From contig OZ316891.1 in assembly GCA_973895155.1 (NCBI GenBank), positions 6,696,001 through 6,760,000 of the forward strand: DNA of 64,000 nucleotides, given 5' to 3'. The DNA comes from Marsupella aquatica. Lineage: Eukaryota; Marchantiophyta. The translations under genes and the position numbers were made by a program. Under the pieces are notes generated by a model. That model saw only the letters and a program-made list of their open reading frames with translations, made no database searches and was not told where the DNA came from. Positions 1 to 12,829 of this stretch are shown here, in pieces (the first letter of the stretch is position 1; each line of letters opens with the position of its first letter).

Positions 1-990
1 GGAGTGCACATAGCGCCCCTGCGTCCTAACTAACAAGTAGAAGTTCCTTTTAAAAGTGGGCTGTCTTCTCACTTTCGAATGGGTTCTAAGGGATGTGGAC
101 TTTGAAAACAAAGTTTCTTTCTGAAGCAAAACAAGTCTCCCGGTTCGGGTTTGAGACGTAGACCTCCAAAGTCAATTACTAGTTCCAAACCATAAGGAAA
201 ATTAGAGTTATATGTATACGGAAGGATGAGAGACATGGTGACCACTCTGATCAAAGGCTAAAAAGGAGTTACCTGAAAAGCCTCTGAGAACAGGATGATA
301 GACATGAGAACAGGATGATAGACATGGTGACCACTCTGATTAAAGGCTAAAACGAAGTTACCTGAATTAAAAGCAGCCAAGTTAAATCGGCCAATAAATA
401 CATAAAGGAGAAGATTACATAAGGAGAAAATACTGGGTGAGTTATTTCCTCTCTTTTTGGATAAAGCTTCCCCTGACACAAGAAATTGTCACCCTAAACT
501 CTACCATTCACCCTACCTCTGAATTTAAGAAATCCTTAAAAAAGACTACTCCAGAATCAGCTTAATCTCTTCCCATCTAACTATATATTCCTAACCTAAA
601 GCTACTCTTGAGGGCCTGTGGTCCAGAGTGAAACCTCCAAAACCATGACTCTGACCATGACTATAGGGGAAGAATTGAGGTTGGAGGTGGTGAACCTGGA
701 TGAATCTGCCTTGACTCTAGGGGCAAAATTAGAGTTGGAGGTGGTAAACCTGGATTGGTCTAGGGTGAATCTATGAAAATGGGGCAGCAGACTTAAATGT
801 ACTCATTTCTATTCTTGACTCAAGTGAAACTGAAGTTGGGGGTGGACCCCGGGTGGAAAATGGGGATTAAAGGCAGGGTGAAATCTTTTAAAGTGGAGAG
901 CAGATAATTACATAATCATCAATTTATATTCAACAGTCTTTTACTAACCTGTCCCCCAAACTATCAAATATTACTAACATGTCCTGCAAA
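1..990. other. non-coding, locally duplicated DNA
   Basis: No credible gene is visible. There are short local duplications. A segment with ATGGTGACCACTCTGAT occurs near 234 and again near 325, and a GAGTTGGAGGTGGTAAACCTGG-like stretch occurs near 680 and 733. ORFs here are short and resemble no family I know. Confidence 0.5.
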
Positions 991-1404
991 CAAAATTAAT
1001 TATCAACCCGCCCCATTTTGTATTTGGGTTAGTATTAACTTGTATATAGGTTCCCATTGCCATGTGGTAAGTTGCTATTGGCTAGCCACCTCTTGCCCAC
1101 TGGCCTGACTTGACCCCCCTTGGCCCCCCTTCCCCTTGCCCATTGCAGGGCACATGATGGGGCTGGGAGGGGTGAAAACACATTGTTGTTTGCTCTGCAC
1201 TTCCCTCACAGATCCTCTCACAAAGATCTGACACTTTTGGCCTCAATTTTACTCAGGAAAACACACTGGGGAAGGCAAAGTGGGGCTGGGGGTTGGGGGG
1301 GTTAAGGCTAGCCAGTAGCAACTTGCCACATGGCAATGGAAACCTGTATACAAGTTGATACTAACTTAAATACAAAATGAAGGGGCGGGTTGATAATGAA
1401 TTTG
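991..1404. mobile_element. MITE-like element with ~97-bp terminal inverted repeats
   Basis: The left arm (about 991-1088) and the right arm (about 1306-1404) are near-perfect reverse complements of each other over almost 100 bp, with a handful of mismatches. Shared blocks include TTATCAACCCGCCCC, ATTGCCATGTGG and GGCTAGCC. The central ~215 bp is C/G-rich and has no transposase. This is the structure of a foldback or MITE-type non-autonomous element. The exact ends and the target-site duplication could not be fixed, so the superfamily is unknown. Confidence 0.7.
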
Positions 1405-1642
1405 TGGTGAAACCTCATGGACCCAGGTTTTGTCTTGGCTACCCATCTTCCCCTAAAGACAACGCAAGGGCATTGTATTCAAGTTTTGACTATGAGTTTT
1501 TGGTTTTTGAATTTGCAGGGCATTGTCTTTGAAAATGGGCGTTGTGTCCAAATATTAACATTGTCATATGATCCATGATTCTGTCTTTGTTTATGCCAAT
1601 GTAGAGCAGTTTAGAGTCAAAACTCAAACACTGTCCAACTTG

Positions 1643-1855
1643 AACACAACACTAATATTTGAACACTGCACCCAAGCTTTGTATTCAAGTTCAATAAAGT
1701 TTTCAAACACAACATGAATATTTGAACACTCCACCCAAGCTTTGTATTCAAGTTCAATAATGTTTTCAAACACAACACTAATATTTGAACACTGCACCCA
1801 AGCTTTGTATTCAAGTTCAATAATGTTTTCAAACACAACGCCATTTTCAAACACA
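1643..1855. repeat. 63-bp minisatellite, three full units plus a partial one
   Basis: Units begin at 1643, 1706 and 1769, with a partial unit from 1832. Each starts AACACAACA and contains the block CACCCAAGCTTTGTATTC. The 63-bp period is a multiple of three, so two minus-strand frames stay open across the array. The resulting repetitive translations follow from the period and are not evidence of a gene. Confidence 0.85.
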
Positions 1856-1862
1856 ACACCAT

Positions 1863-3770
1863 GACTCTCTGTTCAGGGGAATAATTTGGTTTTCTCTTAA
1901 ACCGTTACTAGTTAGTCATATGAAAGGGATAATTGTCCCATATTTCTCTGTTTTTCACATCCAGGTTTTGTCATGGCTATGGTAATTGTGGTTTAAAATT
2001 TATAAAATAACCCTTCCGTTTATTATTTCAAGATGTACTGAAAATGATACCCCTGATCTGGATGGCAGGTGAGGGCAGGGCATCCATGCACGTGCCAGCA
2101 GGTGGGCAGGTAGGACACGGATCGGCCAATCGACACCCTCAAATCAGCGATCTGTCTGTGAAACTCTCAATATATTGGATTATGAATGATATGAATGATA
2201 TGAACGATTGAAAATTCAGAAGATTCACACTGAAGGATTTGGGAGAATCAATCCTTCTCAGCGCCGGAGAAGGATTGAAATTTGCATCTTTCTCGTGCTT
2301 TTCTGATGTTGCTTGCTGCTGTGGAAATGACTGTTCATGCATGAACGAGGTACTTGTGCAGCGAACTCATCCATGCAAGCTTTTTCTCCCCGCTCTCTGT
2401 CCCTCACTCTTTCCATGTTAAATTCGCTGACGAGTGAGGTGCACACATGTACAACGGTTGGGTTGTCAATCGCTTCGACAATTTTTCATTGGAAAACGTT
2501 GTGCAGCCGCGAAAAGTGGGTAACGAGAGAAATAATAGGAGTGAAGTTGGGATCGGCCTGAGTGTGTCACAATTCGTGTGCTGCTTTCACTGAGCACCTC
2601 ACGAGGAAGAAGTGACGAGAGGTCGTTCTTGTCTGAGGTGGCGGACATTTGAAAGACAGTCAACAAGAAAGCTACGAACAGTGAAGTTCATTGTAATTAA
2701 AGAAATGAACTCATTCGGTGTCTTGCTGCAAAAGTAAATTTCAGTTTCATGTAGTGAGTGTTTCAAAGCCAAAATCCTTCAGTGAGTATGATTCTTCTGA
2801 CGACTTCCATCCCAAGCCAGCCCAGGCGAGGATGATCCACTGCTGTAGAATGTCGCAGAAAATTTAATCTGCAGTTCGGAGCCATGCATGTGTACCTGGC
2901 TTTGCCTGAAAGATAGGTAGACATAATACTTAAGTTATCCGGAATGATACGGATTTGAAGGGGGCAAACAGGTAGATCTATAATGCGTTCCGCCAATATT
3001 TCCCATATTCTTATGAATCTTATCGATTGAAAGAATCTGCAGGGTTTTGGGGAAGGTCCGACGGAAGTTCCGAGGGAAGTCGGTGGCGATCTAACGAGGC
3101 AATGGCCCTTACTCAGTTCTGGACGTGCATATATGATGCCTTTTAGAACCCTCATGCCTGCCACTCAGGATGTCGAGGACTCTGTTATCCTAGTTTACAA
3201 TGACCACATCACAAATCATACTTCCGTCGATCCCCAGTTGGATGTGAACAACGGCCTTCAATGATCTTTGTTCTTGAAAATGAATCGAAACAAAACATAT
3301 GGTAGCATATTCATCAAGCTTGGTCCAGAAACCTCAAGTCTCTTCAACTGTGCATTATTTCTGCAATAGAAAGAGATTTCGGCTAAAAACATCTTCTTTG
3401 CCCTCGGACTCCAAATCAATTTGGCAATTTCTGACTAGATAATGCGAAAGTGGACGAAACAGGAACAAAGCATAGCTACTGTCAGTTGACATTCAGATTC
3501 GTCACTGTTTCACATGGAACAGTACAGATTGAGAGAGGCTTTTCTCACAAGTCATTTTCAGGTCCTTCCCAGACTGATGTACCTACATAAAAGGATTTTT
3601 TGAAAGAGAGATAGTAATCCGCAAACTTGGAGCTCTTGCAAAAGAGAAAGTTCTGGGCTGCAACATAATCCGTACCCTCAAAGTACGTGAGGACCGTACT
3701 TTATCGAGTGCCGTGAAAGTTGCCCTTCTGGAGAAAATGTTTACCAGTCCGCCGTTACTGTAGTGATTGA
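1863..3770. other. intergenic, no supported gene
   Basis: This contains only short ORFs on both strands. The longest is a minus-strand frame of about 133 codons at 2763-3164 with no recognisable motif and no supporting splice structure. The stretch probably includes upstream regulatory DNA of the germin-like gene. Confidence 0.45.
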
Positions 3771-3777
3771 TAGACAG

Positions 3778-3785
3778 TTTAAATA
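3778..3785 (+). promoter_or_regulatory. possible TATA box of the germin-like gene
   Basis: TTTAAATA lies about 260 bp before the ATG at 4046. Position and orientation suit a core promoter with a 5' UTR of about 230 bases, but there is no transcript evidence and AT-rich matches are common. Confidence 0.25.
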
Positions 3786-4045
3786 CCCCTGCATTGCTTT
3801 CCAGACTTAGATATTCAGCTGGCTACTACAGAGGTGAAGCTAGCTTGCCAGACATTCGGTTCACTTCCTTGCTTACGTATCCCGTGCTTGGCAACCGCAC
3901 CTAAATTTGACTGCACCATCTGAGTGACCCTCTGGACTGCTCTGATTCACGGTCAGGGTCTTTTGTGTTGAGACATCCTTTATTCTTCCTTTCCTGCTAC
4001 CTTAATCAGTACTAGACTTCGTTAGTTTGACGGCGGTGCAGAATC

Positions 4046-4738
4046 ATGGCCGTGCCAACTCATTTCAAAGTCCTCTTCGGTGTCTTTGTCCTGGCAGCTG
4101 TAGGCCTGGACTATATCGGAGCCACCGATCCAGACCCACTTCAAGACTTTTGTGTTGCAGATTTGAATGCTGGTGGCCCCACTGTGAACGGCTACCCATG
4201 CGTTGCACCAGAACTCGTGACAACTGAGGACTTTGCATATTCTGGGCTGGCAATGGCTGCAAATCTGACTGGAGATCCCCTTCAGGGAAGTGGAAAATTC
4301 GCTTTCGTCGATCTGTGGCCGGCCCTCAATACCCTGGGACTGGCCCTTGCTAGGCTGGACATCAATCCCGGTGGCATCATACCGCCACACACCCACAACT
4401 TGGCGACCGAGATCCTCTTCTGCATAAAAGGAGAGATCTACACAGGATTCGTCACCAATAGCAACAATGCCGCTGTCCCTAACAAGCTCTACGCGAAAAT
4501 CGTCAAGAAGGGGGAGGCGTTCATTTTTCCAAGAGGTCTGCTGCACTTCCAACTCAACAAGGGTACAAAGCCTGCCGCGAGCATCAATGTGCTGAATGGG
4601 CAGAACCCTGGTGTTCAGCTAATGTCGGCGGCGTTGTTTGGGGCCGGGATTGATCCTGAGCTTCTCGCTAAATCATTCTTCATCTCCGAGGCCCAGGTGG
4701 CCAATATGTCTGCCACCATAAAACAATTTTCCTGACTG
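4046..4738 (+). CDS. germin-like protein (secreted cupin)
   Basis: This is an intronless 229-aa ORF, the usual length for germins. Residues 1 to about 26 form a hydrophobic signal peptide. C36 and C52 fit the conserved N-terminal disulphide. Germin box 1 is present around 110-129 (PPHTHNLATE), giving metal ligands H115, H117 and E122. Box 2 (FPRGLLHFQLN) supplies the fourth ligand, H167. Two N-glycosylation sequons occur at N73 and N220. Known family members are extracellular, Mn-binding, oligomeric cell-wall proteins; some have superoxide dismutase or oxalate oxidase activity, and sequence alone does not say which applies. The ATG is the first in frame and is followed directly by the signal peptide. 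An AATAAA at 5074-5079 may serve polyadenylation. The neighbours are unrelated and far away. Confidence 0.93.
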
Positions 4739-7700
4739 TACTGTATGACCCGGAGCTAGTTTAAAGGCTGAAATTGAGTTGAAGCTAGCTCCCACTAACC
4801 TACATACAGGCCTGCACTTTCGAAAACTCTATGAACCGCTTTTTCGTGCAATTCAGTTTGATTTGTAGTGACAAAACTATATATTGAGACCACTCTATAC
4901 AGACTATGGAGAGCTTTACATAATGGGACTTGATGGAGGTCTAACTTTCCTACGTTGCAATTGCTCGATGGCTAGTTCAGGCTCTTCCAAATCTGACAAG
5001 TTGGGTCTAGCTGTTTAATAGATCATGGTCTAGATTCTAATAGGACTTGACAGTGAATGTCCAATTAGATTAGAATAAAGCCAGAAAAATGTTCTGTTAC
5101 ATGTCACACCGTTCCAATGCATTATCTCTACTGAGAAAAGCGTTGGACAAAAGCGTTGGATAGACCACAGAAATAGAACTTACTTTGACATTAAAGAAGG
5201 TTGAACCTTCAGGTAGTCCAGAAGGAACTAGAAAGGGAACTAGAGTATATTTTAAAGTTTCATGTGTTTCTTCTCAGTCAGTCTTTAGTTTCCTGGAGCT
5301 TTTTGGGCTTTTGGGCTCGCTAATCTTCTTGGGTGGCTTTGGGATCCTGTCTCCCGGTTTGGCGCTTTTCGTTTTTGGCAGATTGATATAAATATACTTG
5401 TGATTATTGAATGGGTGAGCTATACATACTTGTCATTATTGAATGGCGACGTCCATGTTCTCGATCTTCATCTGTGGGCATTGTGTTTAAATACTTCGCG
5501 TAGCAATCAACTGTTTGCCGCACCCTAGTAAAGTTGTGATTACTTCTTAAAAATGTTCACAAGTCCGGGGGATTTTATGTCATTAAGGGTTGATGGCCGA
5601 GACGTCCACATTATATATTATAGTTGCCACTCTCGAATGACTTAACAACATTTGCATGGTTTCAGTCTACGTGCAATAGGTTGATCAAATGTCCCAAGTC
5701 CAAAGGTCTCCTTAATTCCGCAGGGCTGTTCAGTTCATTTTCCCAGCGGTGCCAGTAAAGAGTCCTTACTATTCGTGTCCCGCGCATCGATCGAAAGAGT
5801 TCAAGGGTCACAAAAATTTTCAGAGTTTGATTGATCACTTGATGAAATACTTAGCTCAGGATCCAGTCAGGAAATGACTCTTGTGTATTGAATACGAGCT
5901 TTTACCATGACAGCTCGATGCCCGCACATCTTCACTCTCCCTGCCTGCATTGAGTACCTCCAATCTTCCTAACTGCCAGATTTCTAAATCCCGGACTATG
6001 TTGAGACCTGCAGGAGTTTCTTTCAGTAGCGGAAGGGCCTTCCGTTTCCGATAATTTCTCAGCCCGAACTTATTCGAAATTGGTGCGTGATTCTGCGAAT
6101 GTTTCAGATCCGACAGGGTTCTTTGAGCACTGACATTAACTGTCCTTTATTCTTTGGTATAGAATGGCTATTCATTTAGACATTTAAATTTGTCAATCAC
6201 TCTTCAATGAATGGAAAAGAGTCTTAGTTTATTGAATGATGTCAAATTAGTGTAATTCAGTTGTTTAAAATCGATTATGCACCCCGTCTAGACACAAGTC
6301 AGACCAAAGTTCTAAGAGTTGGAATTTCAAGCCCTACAATATCACTTGAGAATGAACTCCCTTAGGTCCAGCTGGGCGTGGTCGATATTCTCGAAATTTT
6401 ATCCACTTTTCACATTCATAATTTGGGAGATAGACGACAACAAACAGGAAATGCATCCTGATGATCCTGATGATAGAATGGCAATCAGAACATCATCTTG
6501 GTAATACTTTTCGTCTTAAAACGTGAGGATAGTCCTAACGTGGCCGCTGTCGAGTCAGAGGCACGATGGAGGGCAAAACTATTAACCTCGTGAAATAATC
6601 AATTTCTATCATACGTTTTTCATGATTCAAGGTACTAAAGTGGAATGACTATCAAACAAAGAGAATTTACATCGAATCAGCTCCAGTAAACGCACTAGAA
6701 CGACATGACCCTCACACAAACAGCTTATCCACTCAGTCATATCAGCTCGCGTCAAGGGACAAGAACAAAATTCGTATCTTACAAACAGCTTTCCCATCAA
6801 GTCGCATCATCTCCGGCAAAGGCACTACAACGAAATGACTACTAAACAAACACAGCTTTCTATCGAGTCAAATGAGCGCCAATCAAGGCATCAAAGAAAA
6901 ACGGCTATGACGCAAACAGCTTTTCCATCGATTCGAAGAAGCTCCCGTATCCAGCCGTCGTCCTCTTGCAATTCTCCTCGCTCAAGTGTCCACCAGTCTA
7001 CTTCATCGTCATGGTCGGTCATCGTTTCCACGAGCTCGGTCGGAGGATCCACCTCTAGATACTCCCCCACCCACGACTAGGAGGAGCCACCAGTAAGCAC
7101 CATGACGGAGCTCCAACTGCCGCCTTCAGATGTGACTTGTGAAACAAAGGACGTGGGATTGATCTGACTGCTGTTTCAGAGCATAACATCCACTGTAGCT
7201 ATATTGTAGTGGTTCTTTGGCATTCCTGGGGATTTTAATTGTGTCACTTCCGTCAGTGGGTCTCTTGCCTGTGGAATTGTGCTTTTTCAGAGCAAAACAC
7301 CTACTGTAGATTGTAGTGGTTCTTTGGCATTCCTGGGGATTTTCCTTGTGGCCTTCCCTTTATTGGGTCTCGTGCTTTCTGGGATCGTGTCTTGGCATGG
7401 GAGCCTTTCTTGGCATGGGAGAGACATTTGTTTTTTGGCAGTGTGATGTTTATTTCTTAGTGATCCGTCCGAGATCTTGTATATTTCTTAGTGATATTTA
7501 TGATTACATGAGTACATTTACCACCACCCCTATGGCCCCAATACCGTTTTAGTTGGCCCCCAGTTTTTTGCTGTCCCTTGATTTACTTTGTTTTCTGGCC
7601 CCATGTTTTCCGCAAATAGTTGGTTCTTCTAGAGGGCTTTGGAGCCATGTATGCCTGCCTATATGTGTCTCCTGGTTCAACTCAGTGTTTATAACAGTGA

Positions 7701-9158
7701 GAACAACTGAAAGCATGCCAACATGTATCTTGACTTCTACTTTACGGTTTGGTCCGGATGGTTAGAAGCCTTATACCTCCTTCAAATTGAGGGACGATTT
7801 GGAGGAATTGAAGCACTCATGTATAGGGCTGACTAAGGCTGGAAGCCTACAGATCCTGAGTATTGTGTCATCATGGCTCATGAGGTAATTGCAGCAACAG
7901 GACTGGAGGCGTCACACCAGAGTGGTCGCTAGTTGGAAAGTAAAGAAATGGGCTCACAGAGTGGTCGCACTCGGAAAGTAAAGAAGTGGAGCTTGCGCTT
8001 TGTATTTGTAGTAGTTTGTTATAATTGATTGGTCTTTCCAAACAAGCTGGTGGATTAAGAGGTTAGTTTTGACCTGGTTGGGTTTAGAGGTTAGTTTTGT
8101 CTCAATTGGGTTCCACTCTCGTAAATCAAGAGATTAGTTTAAAAAAAAATTGGTTTCTACTCGACTGTGTGTTTTCGCCTGGCCACGGGTTCCTCTGATT
8201 GCGGATTTCCTAACGCGACTGCGTACATGAGTCCTAATTTGCCAGCTATGCTCTGGACTACGATGCAAATTCATGTGATACGGAGTTTTGTGTACTCAAG
8301 TTCCATTACATGCACAGGGTTCACAGGCCATGGGCATGGATAATAGAGGTAGAAGAGGGTAGAGCAAGACACTTGGCCGGGTCCAACGTCCTGGGTGCTC
8401 TTTACTCTATACCGTGACCATACAGTAACGTGAATCCGTTCTAAAACACAGTATTGAGTTTTTCACGATTAAAAACTTTAATTATTTTTAGGAGATTCTG
8501 TTTCGCTATGAATTCACAAGTTGAAGTTGAAAAATAGCAAACAAGTAAATGGTAAAGGAAGGACTGTAAGGTACAATGCCGACGTACTATTTACAGAGCC
8601 CATACTAAATCGCTCAGGGAGGTCCTCATTCTGTCAAAATGAAGGGCTCATAATGCAAGGTAATCCAATTGCATCACTTGACTGTAAATTACAATGCGCA
8701 TCACCTGGATGAAGTACAATGGGCATTACCCATTAGAGTCATTGCAGTTGACATTCATTTATGGCCCTGGGGTTATTCCCCACTAAAAAATATGAAAGTG
8801 GGCACACAGACCATTTGTGATAGGTTTTGATCCTGTGATTAGCTCCCACTGCCCAATCCTCTTATTTTACAGATAAATTCCTCCTCGTCATGTAACCTTC
8901 AGGATTCCTATCTCCCATCACAAAATTGCCGATAAAACAGCTGACGGTAGGTTCACCCTAGTGCAAATCCAACGCAAACGGTCCGGGTGGCGACCTAAAG
9001 CAGAGAAGCAACATAGCTTTAGTTTCAATTCAGAAAAAGAGAAGATTATAAGGGGAGCCAATTTTAAGTACACGGCATAGTACATGATGGCTCAGATTCA
9101 AGATCATTCCGAATAGTTCCTGAAAGAGCCATTTGCATGAGAGTACAAACCTGGAAAC
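4739..9158. other. 4.4-kb intergenic region with degenerate repeats
   Basis: No gene is supported. Visible structure includes a decayed ~64-bp repeat at about 6640-6960 (recurring ACAAACAGCTT) and a two-copy ~115-bp repeat at about 7170-7340 (recurring TTCTTTGGCATTCCTGGGG). T/G-rich segments at 5280-5390 and 7316-7400 resemble one at 12830-13150. The ORF at 5185-5391 is a translation of such a repeat. Confidence 0.5.
6640..6960. repeat. degenerate tandem repeat, ~64-bp period
   Basis: About five diverged units share CAAACAGCTT(T/A)(C/T)C followed by a TC(G/A)-rich block and AATGAC. The plus-strand frame at 6835-7080 crosses it and is explained by the repeat. Confidence 0.45.
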
Positions 9159-10798
9159 CTAAGTAGTAGGTTTTGGTGTGACTTTGTCTTTATGCTGAAT
9201 CATTCCCGTATCCACCAAATGTGGAACTTCAGCAGCTAACCACGGTGCCAACCCCAAGCAAAGAGCATGTGCGATCCCAAATCTGGGGCTGATTCATAGT
9301 AACAAAGTAGCAATGAATGTCACTGGGGAGAAAAATGCAACCATATGGCTCCGAGAAGAATCTGCAAAACATAGCTAATTACAATAGAAATCTAAACAGA
9401 AAGCAATAACAAAAGAAATGCTAACAGGAAGTTAAACAAGTGAACCCCAAGCATTTTACCCACCAATTCTTCGCCCAAAGCGGTTTGAAGTGTATTGTAA
9501 GGCAGATCTTTCCGCCTCTGTACATCTGCAATAGTTGAAACACTGTTCGCCTTAATACAGAACTCTCTAGACAAAACTGCCTCAAACCGGCAATATACAA
9601 ACAAAGGAATCTACAACATCAACTTAAACGAGCACGTTTTAGCAGAAGGCATAAGGAGAAAGCAACAATACGAAGCCTCGTGATCAAAATCTGAACCCAA
9701 GGTGGATTGCATTCCGATCCTCTAATGAGCTAGTATTGTTAAGAGGAATCCGCCATACAGCAGGTACTGATTATTAGAGTCTAGCGAATGCGACAAAGGT
9801 AGAGTGACCAACTACCTTGGCAGTCTTGCCATCTAGCTCTGGTAGCTCAATCTCAGGTGCTGTGGCAGGGTAAGTGACAGGGATGTCAAACTGCAGGTCG
9901 AATTCGTACTTCAGAAGATTGTGGACATACCAGCACTTTCCTTTCCACTTGGTGCCATCTGCGCCACCAGAAATTCTGAACCAGTCGTTGTCATTGGCCT
10001 TGTTCATCTCCATGTATTTGATGAGTGCCTAGAGACCAGAAAGTGTATTAATTTAGAACCATTGACCGACAACCAGCATCCCTCTTCCGTTGTGAGAAAC
10101 TTCGCTTTTCTAATATTGAATTAATCCTACTGGCCACTGTTGGTTCTCTCTCCAGCTCAGATGCTCATAAAGTATACAAGAACAATCATCTCTAAAGCAA
10201 ATCAACAAGGACAGTCTATCTCGAAGGAATAGATGACTGCCGAGTTGCAAGAGCGGCAAAAACAATCTTTAGAACCTCACCCGTTGACTAAATCGTTAAG
10301 CACAGGCAGAACAGAAAATAAGAGAATACAAAAAAGAAAGAACTTCGAACGTCTTTTGGAACGAACCTGTCATGGTCCTGACTTGATTTTGCCCTAAACG
10401 TGAAATCTCTGAACGAATTGTAAATCTAAACGGAGCCCAAAAGGTCAGCAAATCTACAGAGTAATCTATGGATCCGAACACGTTTCTGACATTGTGCAAT
10501 GAAGCCCTAAACCTGAATTCTCTCGTTCAAACAGGGGTTTGCCGGCCAAACAAACCTACAAAGAAGTTTTCAGGCCTCCAACTTGTACATATTACGCGAT
10601 AGTTCAGTCCACAAGCAGAAATTGCTGTGATGAATTTGGGATCAGGAAAGATTACGTTTGAGGAGAGGGGAAGAGCAGGACCTGATACTCTTCCTTCAAG
10701 CGCTTGGTCCACTCGGCCCCATCTCGCGGTCCAGCCCGAGTGATGAGCATCGGAATTTTCGTGACGACGCTCTTGGTGCCCGCATCCCATCCATCCAT
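9159..10798 (-). CDS. UFC1: UFM1-conjugating enzyme (E2), complete, four exons
   Basis: Exons on the minus strand are 10798-10682, 10028-9816, 9525-9464 and 9288-9159. All junctions are GT-AG and the phases agree, giving 173 aa. UFC1 is the E2 of the UFM1 (ufmylation) pathway: it takes UFM1 from UBA5 and works with the E3 UFL1, mainly on ER-bound ribosomes. The family signature is nearly complete, with MDGWD at the N-terminus, then [38 protein letters not shown] and [17 protein letters not shown] contains the catalytic cysteine at about residue 118. [17 protein letters not shown] is followed by a short variable tail. The start at 10798 matches the usual N-terminus. The gene is compact, and nothing about it looks degraded. 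Confidence 0.93.
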
Positions 10799-11146
10799 CT
10801 CGGAAGAAGAAAAACCGGCCGAATCAAGCCCACCTCTCCAATTCTTCTCTCTCCCTTCGGATCCTCTTTCTCGCTGAATTTTTTTCCCAATCTCTCACTC
10901 GTCTTGAAGAGCCCTGACTTCCTTCTCGATTCTCAAGTCGTCTTGCAATTCCCACTTCTTCCCCACTTCCAATTTCCACACAGAGGAAACTTCTGCCTAG
11001 CAATTACTTGTGCTTCAATTCAATTGAGCTTCTGATGAGCTTCTGATGACTGATGAGCTCTGACTTCTTCTTTATGCTCTTGCTATTTTCAAAGTGAAAC
11101 TAAAGCCAGGATGGACCTCCACTTTGTTTGTCTATGGAGCCCAGAT

Positions 11147-11306
11147 GGAGTGGCAAAGCTTGGAGGGACTTGCTCATAACAATTAAATTGACTCAGATAA
11201 CACTGTTCACACTTTTGAATGAAATGGGAGTGGCAAAGCTTGGAGGGACTTGCTCATAACAATTAAATTGACTTGGATAACACTGTTTACACTTTTGAGT
11301 GAAATG
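11147..11306. repeat. 80-bp tandem duplication
   Basis: Two adjacent copies begin at 11147 and 11227. Both contain GGAGTGGCAAAGCTTGGAGG and GATAACACTGTT(C/T)ACACTTTTGA, with only a few differences, indicating a recent duplication. Confidence 0.85.
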
Positions 11307-11620
11307 TGACCTATAAACGGTCTCCTCAATTACAGTTGGTTTCAATTACTCTAAAAAACCAGTTTCAATTACATTGCAGAACTGGCCTTGACTACTTGAC
11401 GATCTTGAACCTGAAACATGTCAAAGAGTCATGCCGTTACTCAGGAACACCATGACGTCTTGACTATTTCCCCCCCAAGGTAGTCAAAGTCATCAACTGT
11501 GATCCGCGACAGGCTCTTTTTTCTTTTTTGTGTAAAAGTGATGATCCTGTTGGAGTGCATGGGGATGGGCAGGGACAATGTCTCGGTCCATCCGGGGTTT
11601 TGTTTCTTTTCAAAGTAGAG

Positions 11621-11661
11621 GCTAAGAAAGAAAGAAAGAAAGAAAGAATTAATTAATTAAT
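11621..11661. repeat. AAGA/TTAA microsatellite
   Basis: Several AAGA units are followed directly by TTAA units. This is a simple sequence repeat. Confidence 0.85.
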
Positions 11662-12829
11662 GAAATATTTAATGATATACATATCAAATGGAAACTGAAG
11701 CCCAGATGGATCACATGGAGAACACAGTGCTCGGGTGGACCACATTTTGGTTGTCCATGGAAATTTGGGGCCCATAACTTCTTGATCATGAGTACTAAAT
11801 AAATCAATGAGGCCTGGCTAGGTGCTTACTCCTGGTATGAGGCAGTGTAGGCAGCTGGCTCCATGTTCCCCCAACCCCTCTCTTTCCTGGTTGTGCTGAA
11901 AATGTCTTTGCCCCTTTCCTTTGGAAGAATTTGGGTCTTCACCTTAATTTTGCCATTTCTTAGGATCATGTGTAAACCAGCCTTATTCCCTAGAGAAGGA
12001 CTCAAGCATACCGTGTGCAGGTTTTTTTTAAGGTTACTTCTGGAAGTGTTTGGGTTCTTCACCTCATTTTTGGCCATTTCTTAGCATCATGAAAGCAACC
12101 TTATCCCCCTAGAAGAACTCAAGCATACACTAATGCAGAGTTTTTTAAACTTGAGTCCCCTAATCGCATATCTCTGTTTCAGTCTCCCAATCCCCCTTTT
12201 TTTTTAGTTATTATAGGAATTTCAATTCCAGCCTATGATAGCTGTCTTCTTTGTTTTTCTTTCCACTTTCAAATTGATTGAACCCTCCCATATATCCTTT
12301 TGATAATTTCTTTTAATGCCTCTCCCCAATTCCCTGCCCTAAATTGTAGGAAAAGAGAAATACTCAGGTCACTGCTTGAACCCTAATCTCACAGCTCCAA
12401 CTGGATTCCACTACCATTATGTAATTAAGTGTTGCTGTGTGAGTATGGTTCCTAAGAACATATGTAAATTATTAATCTTTATGACTTTTCCATTGCCTGC
12501 AACCCCTGGCCCTTACCCCATTACCTTGGCACAGAGTTGGACACTGCTTGTGCCTCAATTCTCCACGCTGTTAAGTATTTAAAATTATATACTCTGAATT
12601 CAAACTCATTTTTATTACTTTATTCAGTATGATTATTGCAATGAATTAGAAACAGATATTATAACCTATTTTTCTGCATAGGCTAAAATTTGTTTAGCAT
12701 AAAAAAGATGTCCTGCACCTGTAATGGAGGGAAAACTCTGTTGGCTTTAGGGCCTCTAGACAAATAAGTATTCTAGACGCACCTGTGCATTTCCCTCTTA
12801 GGGCTTTACCTAGGCTAGGCTTTTAATTT

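Larger units (their letters stand above)
10799..12829. other. intergenic region with repeats
   Basis: This includes the UFC1 5' flank, an 80-bp two-copy tandem repeat (11147-11306), an AAGA/TTAA microsatellite near 11624-11660 and decayed duplicated text near 11920-12130. No gene is supported. Confidence 0.5.

Noticed and set aside
2763-3164. 133-codon minus-strand ORF
   Set aside because: No recognisable domain and no neighbouring exons; treated as chance.
4022-4552. 176-codon minus-strand ORF
   Set aside because: Shadow of the germin-like gene on the opposite strand.
10658-11035. 125-codon plus-strand ORF
   Set aside because: Antisense to UFC1 exon 1 and its 5' flank; composition explained by C/T-rich leader.
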